Below, piece after piece: positions 1-6,282 of a stretch of DNA of 16,162 bases (the first letter of the stretch is position 1; each line of letters begins with the position of its first letter). Position numbers and translations under genes: made by a program. Below the pieces are notes generated by a model. That model did no database searches. It was given only the letters and a program-made list of their open reading frames with translations, and was not told where the DNA came from. Origin of the DNA: an uncultured Blautia sp. (GTDB taxonomy: Bacteria; Bacillota; Clostridia; Lachnospirales; Lachnospiraceae); the NCBI GenBank assembly GCA_934371915.1, contig CAKROE010000053.1:1-16162 (forward strand). Reading direction: 5' to 3'.

Positions 1-1031
1 TCCGGAAGGATTGCATCATAGAAGTCTGTGCTGGAACCAAATGTGCTTGCAAGGAAATCTTCTGCAAGTTCTACATTTTTGCAGTTGGATGTAATATACC
101 AGGAAGATCCACCGTTGTTAGCATAGTTTGTAGCTGTATCAACGTCGTCAACTTTAGGCATTGTTGTGATTTCCCAAAGACCTTTCTGATCTTCTGTAGA
201 CATCAGAGTAGCTGTGATCCAGTTACCATTTACGATACCGGCTGCTTCGCCGCCTGTGATTGTTGCGATGTATTCATCCCAGTTGTTTACAAGTTTAACA
301 ACATCATTTTTAACGAGGTCTACATAAAGGTTGATGCATTTTTCTGCAACATCATTTCCAACGATATAAGCTTCGCCGTCTTCATTTACGAAGTTAGCTC
401 CACAGGACTGCATCATCATCATCAGAGTATCGCCGCCTGTAGCTTCGCTTGTAAGAAGGTATTTGCCTGTTTTTTCATGAAGGTCTTTACCGATTTCCAT
501 GAATTTGGACCATGTGATGTCTGTCAGATCATCCAGTGTATATCCAGCTTCTTCAAGGATATCTGTACGGTAGCATGCAATAACAGCACCATTGTCAAAC
601 GGAACACCATAATGTGTGTCATCTACCATGGAGTAGGACTGTTTCAGTTTTCCGAAATCATCCCAGTTGATATCCATATCTTTGAGATCTGTAAATGCAT
701 CCGGATAGCTCTTCAGATATTTCTGATAGCTGTTGTCCTGCATCAGAACGATGTCCGGAAGTGTGCTGTAGTCACCAGCGTTAGCTGCTGTTGTAAGTTT
801 TGTCTGGCAGTCATCAGAAGATGTTTCGATAATGTCTACTGAGAAGCCTTCATGGTCTTTAGCGTACTGTTCGCCGGCGATCTGCATGGATTTGATGTTG
901 AAGTTCTGGTCCCATGCCCATACGGTTAATGTATTGTCATCTCCGGAATCGGCGGAAACAACTGTAGCTGTTCCTGCGAAAGACGCTGCCATAACGCCTG
1001 TCAGTAATACTGCAAGTAATTTTTTCTTCAT
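1..1031 (-). CDS. Sugar ABC transporter extracellular solute-binding protein (3' end missing)
   Basis: The ATG at 1031 opens a frame that continues for 343 codons to the left edge without a stop, so the C-terminus lies outside the window. A good Shine-Dalgarno site (AAGGAGG) sits 8 nt upstream. Residues 1-31 form a signal peptide: MKKK, a hydrophobic core, then VVSA followed by DSGDD. The mature part begins TLTVWAWDQNF and contains features typical of family-1 (MalE/UgpB-like) sugar-binding proteins: an early VWAWD strand, LPDIVLMQDN, GVPFDNGAVIACYRTDILEEAG and GGEAAGIVNGNW. It would bind a sugar or oligosaccharide outside the cell and hand it to ABC permeases, expected just beyond the left edge. 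Oddly for a Gram-positive binding protein, I see no lipobox cysteine near the signal peptide end. The substrate cannot be read from sequence. The promoter carries putative AraC-family sites (see the separate entry). Confidence 0.9.
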   Translation of the reverse strand, partial: MKKKLLAVLLTGVMAASFAGTATVVSADSGDDNTLTVWAWDQNFNIKSMQIAGEQYAKDHEGFSVDIIETSSDDCQTKLTTAANAGDYSTLPDIVLMQDNSYQKYLKSYPDAFTDLKDMDINWDDFGKLKQSYSMVDDTHYGVPFDNGAVIACYRTDILEEAGYTLDDLTDITWSKFMEIGKDLHEKTGKYLLTSEATGGDTLMMMMQSCGANFVNEDGEAYIVGNDVAEKCINLYVDLVKNDVVKLVNNWDEYIATITGGEAAGIVNGNWITATLMSTEDQKGLWEITTMPKVDDVDTATNYANNGGSSWYITSNCKNVELAEDFLASTFGSSTDFYDAILP

Positions 1032-1086
1032 GAATGTGTCCTCCTTTTATTAAGCGTATTCTCTTTTCCGAATTGCTTATGAACCA

Positions 1087-1167
1087 ATTATAGCATCCCG
1101 TTTTTTGATATAGTTTGCATAACCGCACATATAATGTGCATTTTCAACCATTTTATCTATTTTGCAC
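1087..1167 (-). promoter_or_regulatory. Promoter of the solute-binding protein gene with three direct-repeat activator half-sites
   Basis: A perfect -10 (TATAAT) reads at 1092-1087, but at the matching -35 position (1115-1110) there is only AACTAT, a poor hexamer. Three directly repeated 13-mers on the minus strand lie over and upstream of it: ATGCAAACTATAT (1120-1108, covering the -35), ATGCACATTATAT (1141-1129, 11/13 identical to the first, exactly 21 bp away) and GTGCAAAATAGAT (1167-1155, 10/13, a further 26 bp). A weak -35 replaced by a half-site, with a second half-site 21 bp upstream, is the arrangement of AraC-type activation. The middle element also forms the inverted repeat GCACAT-ATA-ATGTGC (1125-1139). 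The cognate regulator is inferred, possibly the AraC protein encoded at 1899-2837. Confidence 0.65.
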
Positions 1168-1241
1168 TATGAACAGCCTTTAGTTTTGTATTTTTTGTTT
1201 GTTTTTCGTGTTTTGTCGTTTTTCTTCATGTCATTTTAATG

Positions 1242-1295
1242 AAAAAAATCCTCTCTTTTCGACATTCTGTACACTTTCCTTGTCGGCAAGAGAGG
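1242..1295 (-). terminator. Rho-independent terminator after the two-TM protein gene
   Basis: On the minus strand the arms CCTCTCTT (1295-1288) and AAGAGAGG (1257-1250) pair, with a second inner pairing CGACA (1285-1281) / TGTCG (1264-1260). The stem is followed directly by ATTTTTTTC. It lies 66 nt after the stop of the 1362-1874 gene and separates the araC transcript from the binding-protein promoter. Confidence 0.85.
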
Positions 1296-1361
1296 TCTTT
1301 GTTCTTATTTCATAAATTTTTCATTCATTTTTTGTACACATTTCACAGAATTTCAAAGGAA

Positions 1362-1874
1362 TTATGCAAAATAGACCTTTTCAGGATGCTGTGTTTTCAT
1401 CGTATGAAGCATCTCTTCTGTAAGATCCAGAAGCAGTTTGATCTTGCGTCCGTCTTCTTTGATGATCATTGTATAGTACGGAATATTATCATCATAGGAA
1501 GTATAATCGTATTTTTTCAACTGTTCCGTGCCGCCGTTCTTTTTGTATTTCGCAACACTTTCATGCCAGTGCGGGGCAGTTACTTCCATGTTTTTCAGTT
1601 CCAGTACATGCGCAGTCTTACGATATTTTTTACCATAAATCACGTCGATGCTGAGTGTATCATTTTCCAGGGTGTACTCATAATCCTTCTGGCTGAAAAT
1701 ATCAAACAAAAAATAAAGCGCTGCAAGAAGAAATCCTGCCAGCATAAAGGACTGGGATATTGTGATTCCCATGATCACAAAGATTACCGCAAACAAAATC
1801 ATTACTTTCCGGAGAACTCCGGACATGCTTTTTTTCTTTCGGGAGACCTGCTCCACAATCTTATAGTCATACAT
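1362..1874 (-). CDS. Small membrane protein, two TM segments plus cytoplasmic beta-rich domain (DUF6106-like)
   Basis: This 170-residue protein has a basic N-terminus (SRKKK at 11-15), two hydrophobic segments at about 22-41 and 44-60 forming a hairpin, and a soluble tail of about 110 residues (61-170). The tail is predicted to be strand-rich, with patterns such as YEYTLENDTLSIDVIYGKKYRK and YYTMIIKEDGRKIKLLLD that recall bacterial PH-like or YcxB-type domains. I believe similar Lachnospiraceae proteins are annotated DUF6106, but that is memory and not a search. The start at 1874 follows AGAAAGGA with about 9 nt spacing. The gene begins 24 nt after the araC stop and is followed by a strong terminator, so it is probably the last gene of the araC transcript. 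Function unknown. Confidence 0.8.
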   Translation of the reverse strand: MYDYKIVEQVSRKKKSMSGVLRKVMILFAVIFVIMGITISQSFMLAGFLLAALYFLFDIFSQKDYEYTLENDTLSIDVIYGKKYRKTAHVLELKNMEVTAPHWHESVAKYKKNGGTEQLKKYDYTSYDDNIPYYTMIIKEDGRKIKLLLDLTEEMLHTMKTQHPEKVYFA

Positions 1875-1898
1875 ATAAATGATTCCTTTCTCTTTTTT

Positions 1899-2837
1899 CT
1901 ACCATCCTTTTTCTGAATGAATGTCAAATCGCAGAAGCTGCTGTTCATAGCTTTCCGGACGTTTCCGCCATTCGAGAGGAGTGACTCCCATCAGCTGTTT
2001 AAAGTTTCTGTTAAATGTCGAATTTGTCGTAAATCCACATTTATGAGCAACATCCGCAACCGGGGCATCTGTGGTCTCCAGAAGTTCACATGCCGTATGG
2101 ACACGCACGGTATTAATATATTCCAATGGGCTCATCTTCATATAGGAAGTAAAAACTCTCCGGAAATGCGTCTCGCTGATATGACAGATATTCGCCAGAT
2201 CCTCTACTTTGATATCCTCCATGTAGTGATATGACACGTAATCCAACACACGGGTAATCATATTGGTAAGCTTACCGGCGTCTTCCGCAGCCTTGTCCTC
2301 TCCTGAATCTCTGTTTAACCTGGCAATTTCTACCAGAAGTGCTGCAAGCACTCCCTTCGCCTCCTCCAGAAAAAATTCTTCACCATCTCTCATAATATCC
2401 ATGATCTTGCGGATTTTTTTCGAGATAGATAAATTCTCATTCTCTTCAAAAAACAAAGCCCTGGAATAGATACGCTGAATCACCTTTTCCGCCTTGACCG
2501 GATTATCCAGAAATTTTTTCATAAATCCTTCAACGTCTATAAACAGATATTCCCATTTACTGACCGTACCGATATCACTGTTCGTTGTATGCGGATAGTT
2601 CGGCGGAATCACCGTAACGATGCCTCCATAGAAACGTTCTTCCTCTTCACCAAGCACCATATGTCCGTTGCCGTCATAACAGTACCCGATTTCAAGATAA
2701 TTATGAAAGTGAAGATAATCCACATCATTCCCGTAATTCTGGACCCATTTCTGCCCAAGAAGTGCCAGGATCGGACTTCCCGCCGACATCTGGTAATATC
2801 GGAATTCCATCTTCGGTTTTCTTCTTTTTTTTGCCAT
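1899..2837 (-). CDS. AraC-family transcriptional regulator with N-terminal cupin sensor
   Basis: The 312-residue protein has a cupin-like ligand-binding half (about 35-110) carrying HFHNYLEIGYCYDGNG, the His/Glu pattern of AraC-type sugar-sensing cupins, and IPPNYPHT. A helical linker follows, then a C-terminal AraC DNA-binding domain (about 197-292) with two helix-turn-helices: VEDLANICHISETHFRRVF at about 211-230 and VADVAHKCGFTTNSTFNRNF at about 261-280, ending in the usual MGVTPLEWRK. An in-frame TTG lies at 2855, but the ATG at 2837 is chosen because GGGGAG sits 5 nt before it and the protein then starts MAKKRRKPK. It probably activates a sugar-uptake operon in response to a carbohydrate. 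The nearest candidate target is the binding-protein gene, whose promoter carries direct repeats suited to this family. Confidence 0.92.
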   Translation of the reverse strand: MAKKRRKPKMEFRYYQMSAGSPILALLGQKWVQNYGNDVDYLHFHNYLEIGYCYDGNGHMVLGEEEERFYGGIVTVIPPNYPHTTNSDIGTVSKWEYLFIDVEGFMKKFLDNPVKAEKVIQRIYSRALFFEENENLSISKKIRKIMDIMRDGEEFFLEEAKGVLAALLVEIARLNRDSGEDKAAEDAGKLTNMITRVLDYVSYHYMEDIKVEDLANICHISETHFRRVFTSYMKMSPLEYINTVRVHTACELLETTDAPVADVAHKCGFTTNSTFNRNFKQLMGVTPLEWRKRPESYEQQLLRFDIHSEKGW

Positions 2838-2879
2838 TTTAGCTCCCCGTTTCAATTCAAGTCGAACATTTATCTGTTT

Positions 2880-2885
2880 ATTGTA
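2880..2885 (-). promoter_or_regulatory. Possible -10 of the araC promoter
   Basis: TACAAT reads at 2885-2880, about 43 nt before the araC ATG. No good -35 is visible; the expected position falls in the T-tract of the upstream terminator. Low confidence, although the preceding terminator means araC should need its own promoter. Confidence 0.3.
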
Positions 2886-2903
2886 CTATATATTTTCCAA
2901 CAA

Positions 2904-2939
2904 AAAAAGATTACCTTTTACAATTTCGGTAATCTTTTT
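2904..2939 (-). terminator. Terminator after the cytosine permease gene
   Basis: A 12-bp perfect stem (AAAAAGATTACC, 2904-2915, with GGTAATCTTTTT, 2928-2939) and a 12-nt loop are flanked by a T-run on the minus strand, 21 nt after the codB stop. The symmetric A/T flanks mean it could work in both directions. Confidence 0.9.
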
Positions 2940-2959
2940 CTGTCATTTTATTTTGATCG

Positions 2960-4228
2960 TTATTTATTTTTATTAACCATTTCTCCGATCACATAGCACA
3001 GAGCTGCAACGACCATACCATTGATAGATGCAATTCCCCATGTCACTACGTTTGCCACGATCGCACCAAGGATCACACCTGCTACGGCAAACCAGTTGAC
3101 AGTTACCATCTTGACTGTATCAGTATCGTAGGCTTTTTTGTTCATAAAATAAGAAAGTACAAGAATAATTCCAACCGGAGGCAGTGTACAGTTCAGGATA
3201 TTCAGCCATCCGCAGAAGTTGTAATACAGCCATACAGAAAGCAGTGTTCCGATAACACCGGAGATCAGAACCATCGGTTTCTTTCTCTTATTGAAAATGT
3301 TTGCAAGACCAAGTCCTGCTGTATACAGAGCATTGTCATTTGTTGTCCAGATATTTAATCCCAGAACAAGGATTGCAAGATAAAACAGATTCAGACGAAT
3401 CATAACTTCAAAAATATCATTTCCGCCAACAAAGATATAAGAGATTGCTCCAAAGAAGAACATCAGGGAGTTTCCGATAAAGAAGGCAACTACTGTTGCG
3501 ATCGTTCCCTGTTTACCATTTTTTGCAAATCGTGTAAAGTTCGGTGTTGCGGTTCCTCCTGATACAAAAGAACCAATTGCAAGTCCTGCGCCGCCGATAA
3601 CACTCAGAGAGCCGCTGGATTTGGCAAACTGATCAACAATCGTGCCATCACCCTGCTTAACCGCCATGATCATTGCCACTGTTCCAAGAATTGCAACAAG
3701 CGGTACGGCAATATAACTGATCACGGTAAGAGATTTAATTCCAAAATATGCAGATGCGGTCATACATGCTCCTGCGATCAGGATCAGCACCCATTCTACT
3801 GCAGTGCTTCCGCCAAAAAGTTCACGTGCTACCGGAATTGCAAACATCGCAATACCTACGCCAAACCATCCGATCTGTGTAAAGCTTGTCAGCGCTGAAG
3901 AAATATAAGAACCCTTTTCTCCAAACGCTCTCTTGGAAAGCAGGTCAAGACTTAAGCCTGTCTCTGCGCCCACATAGCCAAGCAGACCTGTATAAACACC
4001 AAGGATCGCACCACCCAGAAGAAGGGCTTTAATAAATCCCCAGAAATCAAGTCCTGCTGCCATTTCCTGTCCTACCCACATGCTCGCAGAAAAGAAAGTA
4101 AATCCAAGCATGATCATAAACATTGTCAGGAATCTGCGTCTGCTCCACTTCGGAACCGCGCACTCTGCAAAGTCAATGTCCACCTTTCCCTGCTCCGTAC
4201 TGTTTGCTGTTGTCATTTTTTCACTCAT
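2960..4228 (-). CDS. codB: Cytosine permease (NCS1 family)
   Basis: This 422-residue inner-membrane protein has about twelve hydrophobic segments after a hydrophilic N-terminus. It shares long stretches that I recognise from E. coli CodB: MLGFTFFSASMW (about 40-51), TQIGWFGVGIAMFAIPV (117-133), SFVSGGTATPNFTRFAKN (220-237), AFFIGNSLMFFFGA (248-261) and VLGLNIWTTNDNALY (288-302). CodB is a sodium-coupled cytosine importer. The start at 4228 follows GGGGAGA. The gene begins 18 nt after the phosphoribosyltransferase-like gene, so the two are almost certainly co-transcribed. In E. coli the partner is cytosine deaminase (codA); no such gene is present here. Another nucleobase or pyrimidine as substrate cannot be excluded, but the match to CodB is close along the whole length. 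Confidence 0.93.
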   Translation of the reverse strand: MSEKMTTANSTEQGKVDIDFAECAVPKWSRRRFLTMFMIMLGFTFFSASMWVGQEMAAGLDFWGFIKALLLGGAILGVYTGLLGYVGAETGLSLDLLSKRAFGEKGSYISSALTSFTQIGWFGVGIAMFAIPVARELFGGSTAVEWVLILIAGACMTASAYFGIKSLTVISYIAVPLVAILGTVAMIMAVKQGDGTIVDQFAKSSGSLSVIGGAGLAIGSFVSGGTATPNFTRFAKNGKQGTIATVVAFFIGNSLMFFFGAISYIFVGGNDIFEVMIRLNLFYLAILVLGLNIWTTNDNALYTAGLGLANIFNKRKKPMVLISGVIGTLLSVWLYYNFCGWLNILNCTLPPVGIILVLSYFMNKKAYDTDTVKMVTVNWFAVAGVILGAIVANVVTWGIASINGMVVAALCYVIGEMVNKNK

Positions 4229-4246
4229 CTTTTCTCCCCGTTTCCC

Positions 4247-5338
4247 TTAGTCCAGAATGTATTTACGCAGTGCGTCCGTAAATTCTCCGATACGCTGCTC
4301 TGCAAGTTCCTTTAAAGTGATATCCTTCATGCTTTCAATATAGCCAAGTTCCTGACGATACAGCCATTTTGCATCAGCCGGACGAACTTTCTGATAGTGG
4401 TTTGCTTTTACCCAGTCTTCGTAACTGATCGGGGTCGGATAGCCAAGTTTCTCATCGAGAAGCTCTTTGAAGTCGATCTTGTCGGCTCTTTCTTTGATTC
4501 CTTCCCAGAATTCCAGAACTTCCTCTACATGTTCATGGATCTCATAACGTCTCGCGCCGCCATCATAAATAATGCATTTTTCAAAAAGCGGACTGCACAT
4601 AGAAAGTGTCTCTCTTCTGAATTCAGGCGCAACGATACCGCCCTTCCAGTAGAAATCCACGTCCGGAAGATTGATTCCGGAAACACCCTTGTCCTGATAT
4701 GTGCTGAAGATTCCTTCATAATAAACAGTGATAAATCCTTCGAATTCCGGCCAGAATTCGCGGATCTCTGCAGTAAGCTTCTCAAGGATATCGATTCCCT
4801 TCGTTCCGCCGATTGTAAAAATAATGATATTACGGAGTCTTGCACCATGATCTCTGTAAAAATCAGTTACATAGCGAAGGCAGTGGATCAGAGTCTCTCC
4901 ACTTGCAATGATGTCACCGATCATCAGTGTACTGTCCGGAACCATTGTAAGCTTACTGTACTTGATCTCCAAGCCTGCGATCTCTTCTTTCTCAAAGACA
5001 CGCTCACTGGAAAGGAAGCTGATATCATGAACACGGATATGCTCTCTGTAGCAAGCCTCTTCCAGAGGATAGTTCAAAGCTCCTCTTAAAATAGAAAGAA
5101 TATTGGCTGTCGTAACCTTTTTCTGCTCCTTCAGATAATAAAGCATCTGAGAAGTAGAGGATACAAGGCAGTTATAAACCTCATAACCGACAATCTCCGG
5201 TGTATTCAGAAGCTTTCTGGATTCCGCCTCAGAAATCACATAATACTCATTTTCATACTCTCCGCCTTCAAGTCGATAACAGGCAACGCCCTGTTCGTCA
5301 AACTCCGGCACTAAAACAACATTATCCCAGTTTTTCAT
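4247..5338 (-). CDS. Phosphoribosyltransferase-fold protein paired with the cytosine permease
   Basis: The 363-residue soluble protein carries a type-I phosphoribosyltransferase PRPP-binding loop at about 137-150 (TLMIGDIIASGETL), preceded by strands and a LRGALNYPLEEA segment (84-95) reminiscent of the ILRAG loop of uracil phosphoribosyltransferases. In the PRPP loop the first acidic residue of the usual acidic pair is replaced by Gly (G-D), while the second Asp and the following SGET are kept. A further strand IIIFTIGGTKG (171-181) and an unrecognised C-terminal region of about 170 residues make it longer than single-domain salvage enzymes of about 180-210 residues. The ATG at 5338 is preceded by GGGAAAAGG. 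It is first in an operon with codB, suggesting a role in nucleobase salvage or in handling what CodB imports, but the acceptor base is unknown and a non-catalytic role is possible. Confidence 0.8.
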   Translation of the reverse strand: MKNWDNVVLVPEFDEQGVACYRLEGGEYENEYYVISEAESRKLLNTPEIVGYEVYNCLVSSTSQMLYYLKEQKKVTTANILSILRGALNYPLEEACYREHIRVHDISFLSSERVFEKEEIAGLEIKYSKLTMVPDSTLMIGDIIASGETLIHCLRYVTDFYRDHGARLRNIIIFTIGGTKGIDILEKLTAEIREFWPEFEGFITVYYEGIFSTYQDKGVSGINLPDVDFYWKGGIVAPEFRRETLSMCSPLFEKCIIYDGGARRYEIHEHVEEVLEFWEGIKERADKIDFKELLDEKLGYPTPISYEDWVKANHYQKVRPADAKWLYRQELGYIESMKDITLKELAEQRIGEFTDALRKYILD

Positions 5339-5417
5339 TTGTACCTTTTCCCTTTCCTCAAGTGTTTTTATGTAGATTACGATATAACTGTTGTCACATA
5401 ATAAAATATCTTAGAAA

Positions 5418-5446
5418 AGATTATGATGAACCGCATGGATTGTCAA
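5418..5446 (-). promoter_or_regulatory. Promoter of the phosphoribosyltransferase-codB operon
   Basis: TTGACA (5446-5441), a 17-bp spacer and TAATCT (5423-5418) make a near-consensus sigma-A promoter. The leader of about 75 nt before the ATG at 5338 contains loose inverted repeats (GATAT 5381-5385 with ATATC 5406-5410) but no riboswitch I recognise. Confidence 0.8.
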
Positions 5447-5481
5447 GTGTTTTCTCCACATCTCAAGTTCCAAATACAAGA

Positions 5482-5509
5482 AAAGTCCACAGCATCTGCC
5501 ATGGACTTT
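5482..5509 (-). terminator. Terminator after pflA
   Basis: AAAGTCCA (minus strand, 5509-5502) pairs with TGGACTTT (5489-5482) around a 12-nt loop and is followed by TCTTGTATTT. It lies 33 nt after the pflA stop. The stem is short but well placed, and an independent promoter follows. Confidence 0.7.
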
Positions 5510-5542
5510 ATCTACCTTCTGAAATATTTTTCCAGACCGGTT

Positions 5543-6280
5543 TTATATCGCTCCCAGAATCTCTCTGGCGTTATTGATCCGTTCTTCGGATGGTGGTCTG
5601 ACACCTTCCAGCGGATAAGGAATTCCGAGCTGTTCCCACTTAAATACACCGAGTGTATGGTACGGAAGCACTTCGACTCTCTCCACTGTTTTTAAGGTGT
5701 GGATAAAATCTGCAAGCCTGTGGAGATACTCATCTTTATCGCTGCCTCCCGGAACCAGTACGTGGCGGATCCACATCGGTTTTCCCATATCTGACAATTT
5801 CCGTGCCATTGCCAGGATATTTTTGTTGGACTGTCCTGTAAGCTTGATATGTTCTTCTTCGTCGATCTGTTTGATGTCGAGAAGGACAAGATCAGTATAC
5901 TTCATAAGCTCCAGCCACTTGGAATAAAAAGGTTCTTTTTCTGTGTAAGGATTGGCACTGGTGTCAAGAGTCGTATGGACTCCTTCAGCCTTTGCCAGAC
6001 GGAAGAATTCGATCAGGAAATCAATCTGGAGAAGAGGTTCTCCTCCACTCACAGTGATCCCGCCTTTATTACCCCAGTAATTCTTATAGCGAAGAGCCTG
6101 TTTCAGAAGCTGAGACGGGGTGTACTGCTGCCCCTCTCCCATTTTCCAGGTGTCCGGATTATGGCAGAACTGGCAGCGCATCGCACATCCACTCAGGAAT
6201 ATCACATATCTGACGCCCGGTCCGTCAACTGAACCAAAGCTTTCAAGAGAATGGACATATCCTTTGATTTCTTCACTCAT
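5543..6280 (-). CDS. pflA: Pyruvate formate-lyase activating enzyme (radical SAM)
   Basis: The 245-residue cytosolic radical-SAM enzyme cleaves S-adenosylmethionine and installs the glycyl radical on PflB. The cluster motif CAMRCQFC (CxxxCxxC) is at 32-39, in the typical context VDGPGVRYVIFLSGC and followed by HNPDTW. GGITVSGGEPLLQ carries the SAM-binding GGE, and LLDIKQID is also characteristic of PFL activases. The length matches the family (about 245). The ATG at 6280 lies 2 nt after the pflB stop with no strong Shine-Dalgarno site, suggesting translational coupling to pflB. Gene order pflB-pflA is the usual one. Confidence 0.97.
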   Translation of the reverse strand: MSEEIKGYVHSLESFGSVDGPGVRYVIFLSGCAMRCQFCHNPDTWKMGEGQQYTPSQLLKQALRYKNYWGNKGGITVSGGEPLLQIDFLIEFFRLAKAEGVHTTLDTSANPYTEKEPFYSKWLELMKYTDLVLLDIKQIDEEEHIKLTGQSNKNILAMARKLSDMGKPMWIRHVLVPGGSDKDEYLHRLADFIHTLKTVERVEVLPYHTLGVFKWEQLGIPYPLEGVRPPSEERINNAREILGAI

Positions 6281-6282
6281 TA

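Larger units (their letters stand above)
1032..1361. other. 330-nt intergenic region: terminator, A-tract stretch, activator sites, promoter
   Basis: No credible gene is seen here. From right to left it holds the terminator at 1242-1295, an A/T-rich stretch at 1184-1223 with five minus-strand A-runs of 4-6 bases whose centres are about 8-10 bp apart, then the direct-repeat array and promoter of the binding-protein gene (1087-1167), and a leader of about 50 nt with the ribosome-binding site. Confidence 0.7.

Noticed and set aside
2837..2855. TTG start at 2855 for the AraC regulator
   Set aside because: The ATG at 2837 has GGGGAG at 5 nt and gives a natural MAKKRRK N-terminus. The six extra residues overlap that Shine-Dalgarno site.
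5339..5417. Riboswitch in the leader of the phosphoribosyltransferase-codB operon
   Set aside because: I looked for purine, preQ1 and TPP motifs because of the nucleobase context and saw only loose inverted repeats; none of the conserved core sequences is present.
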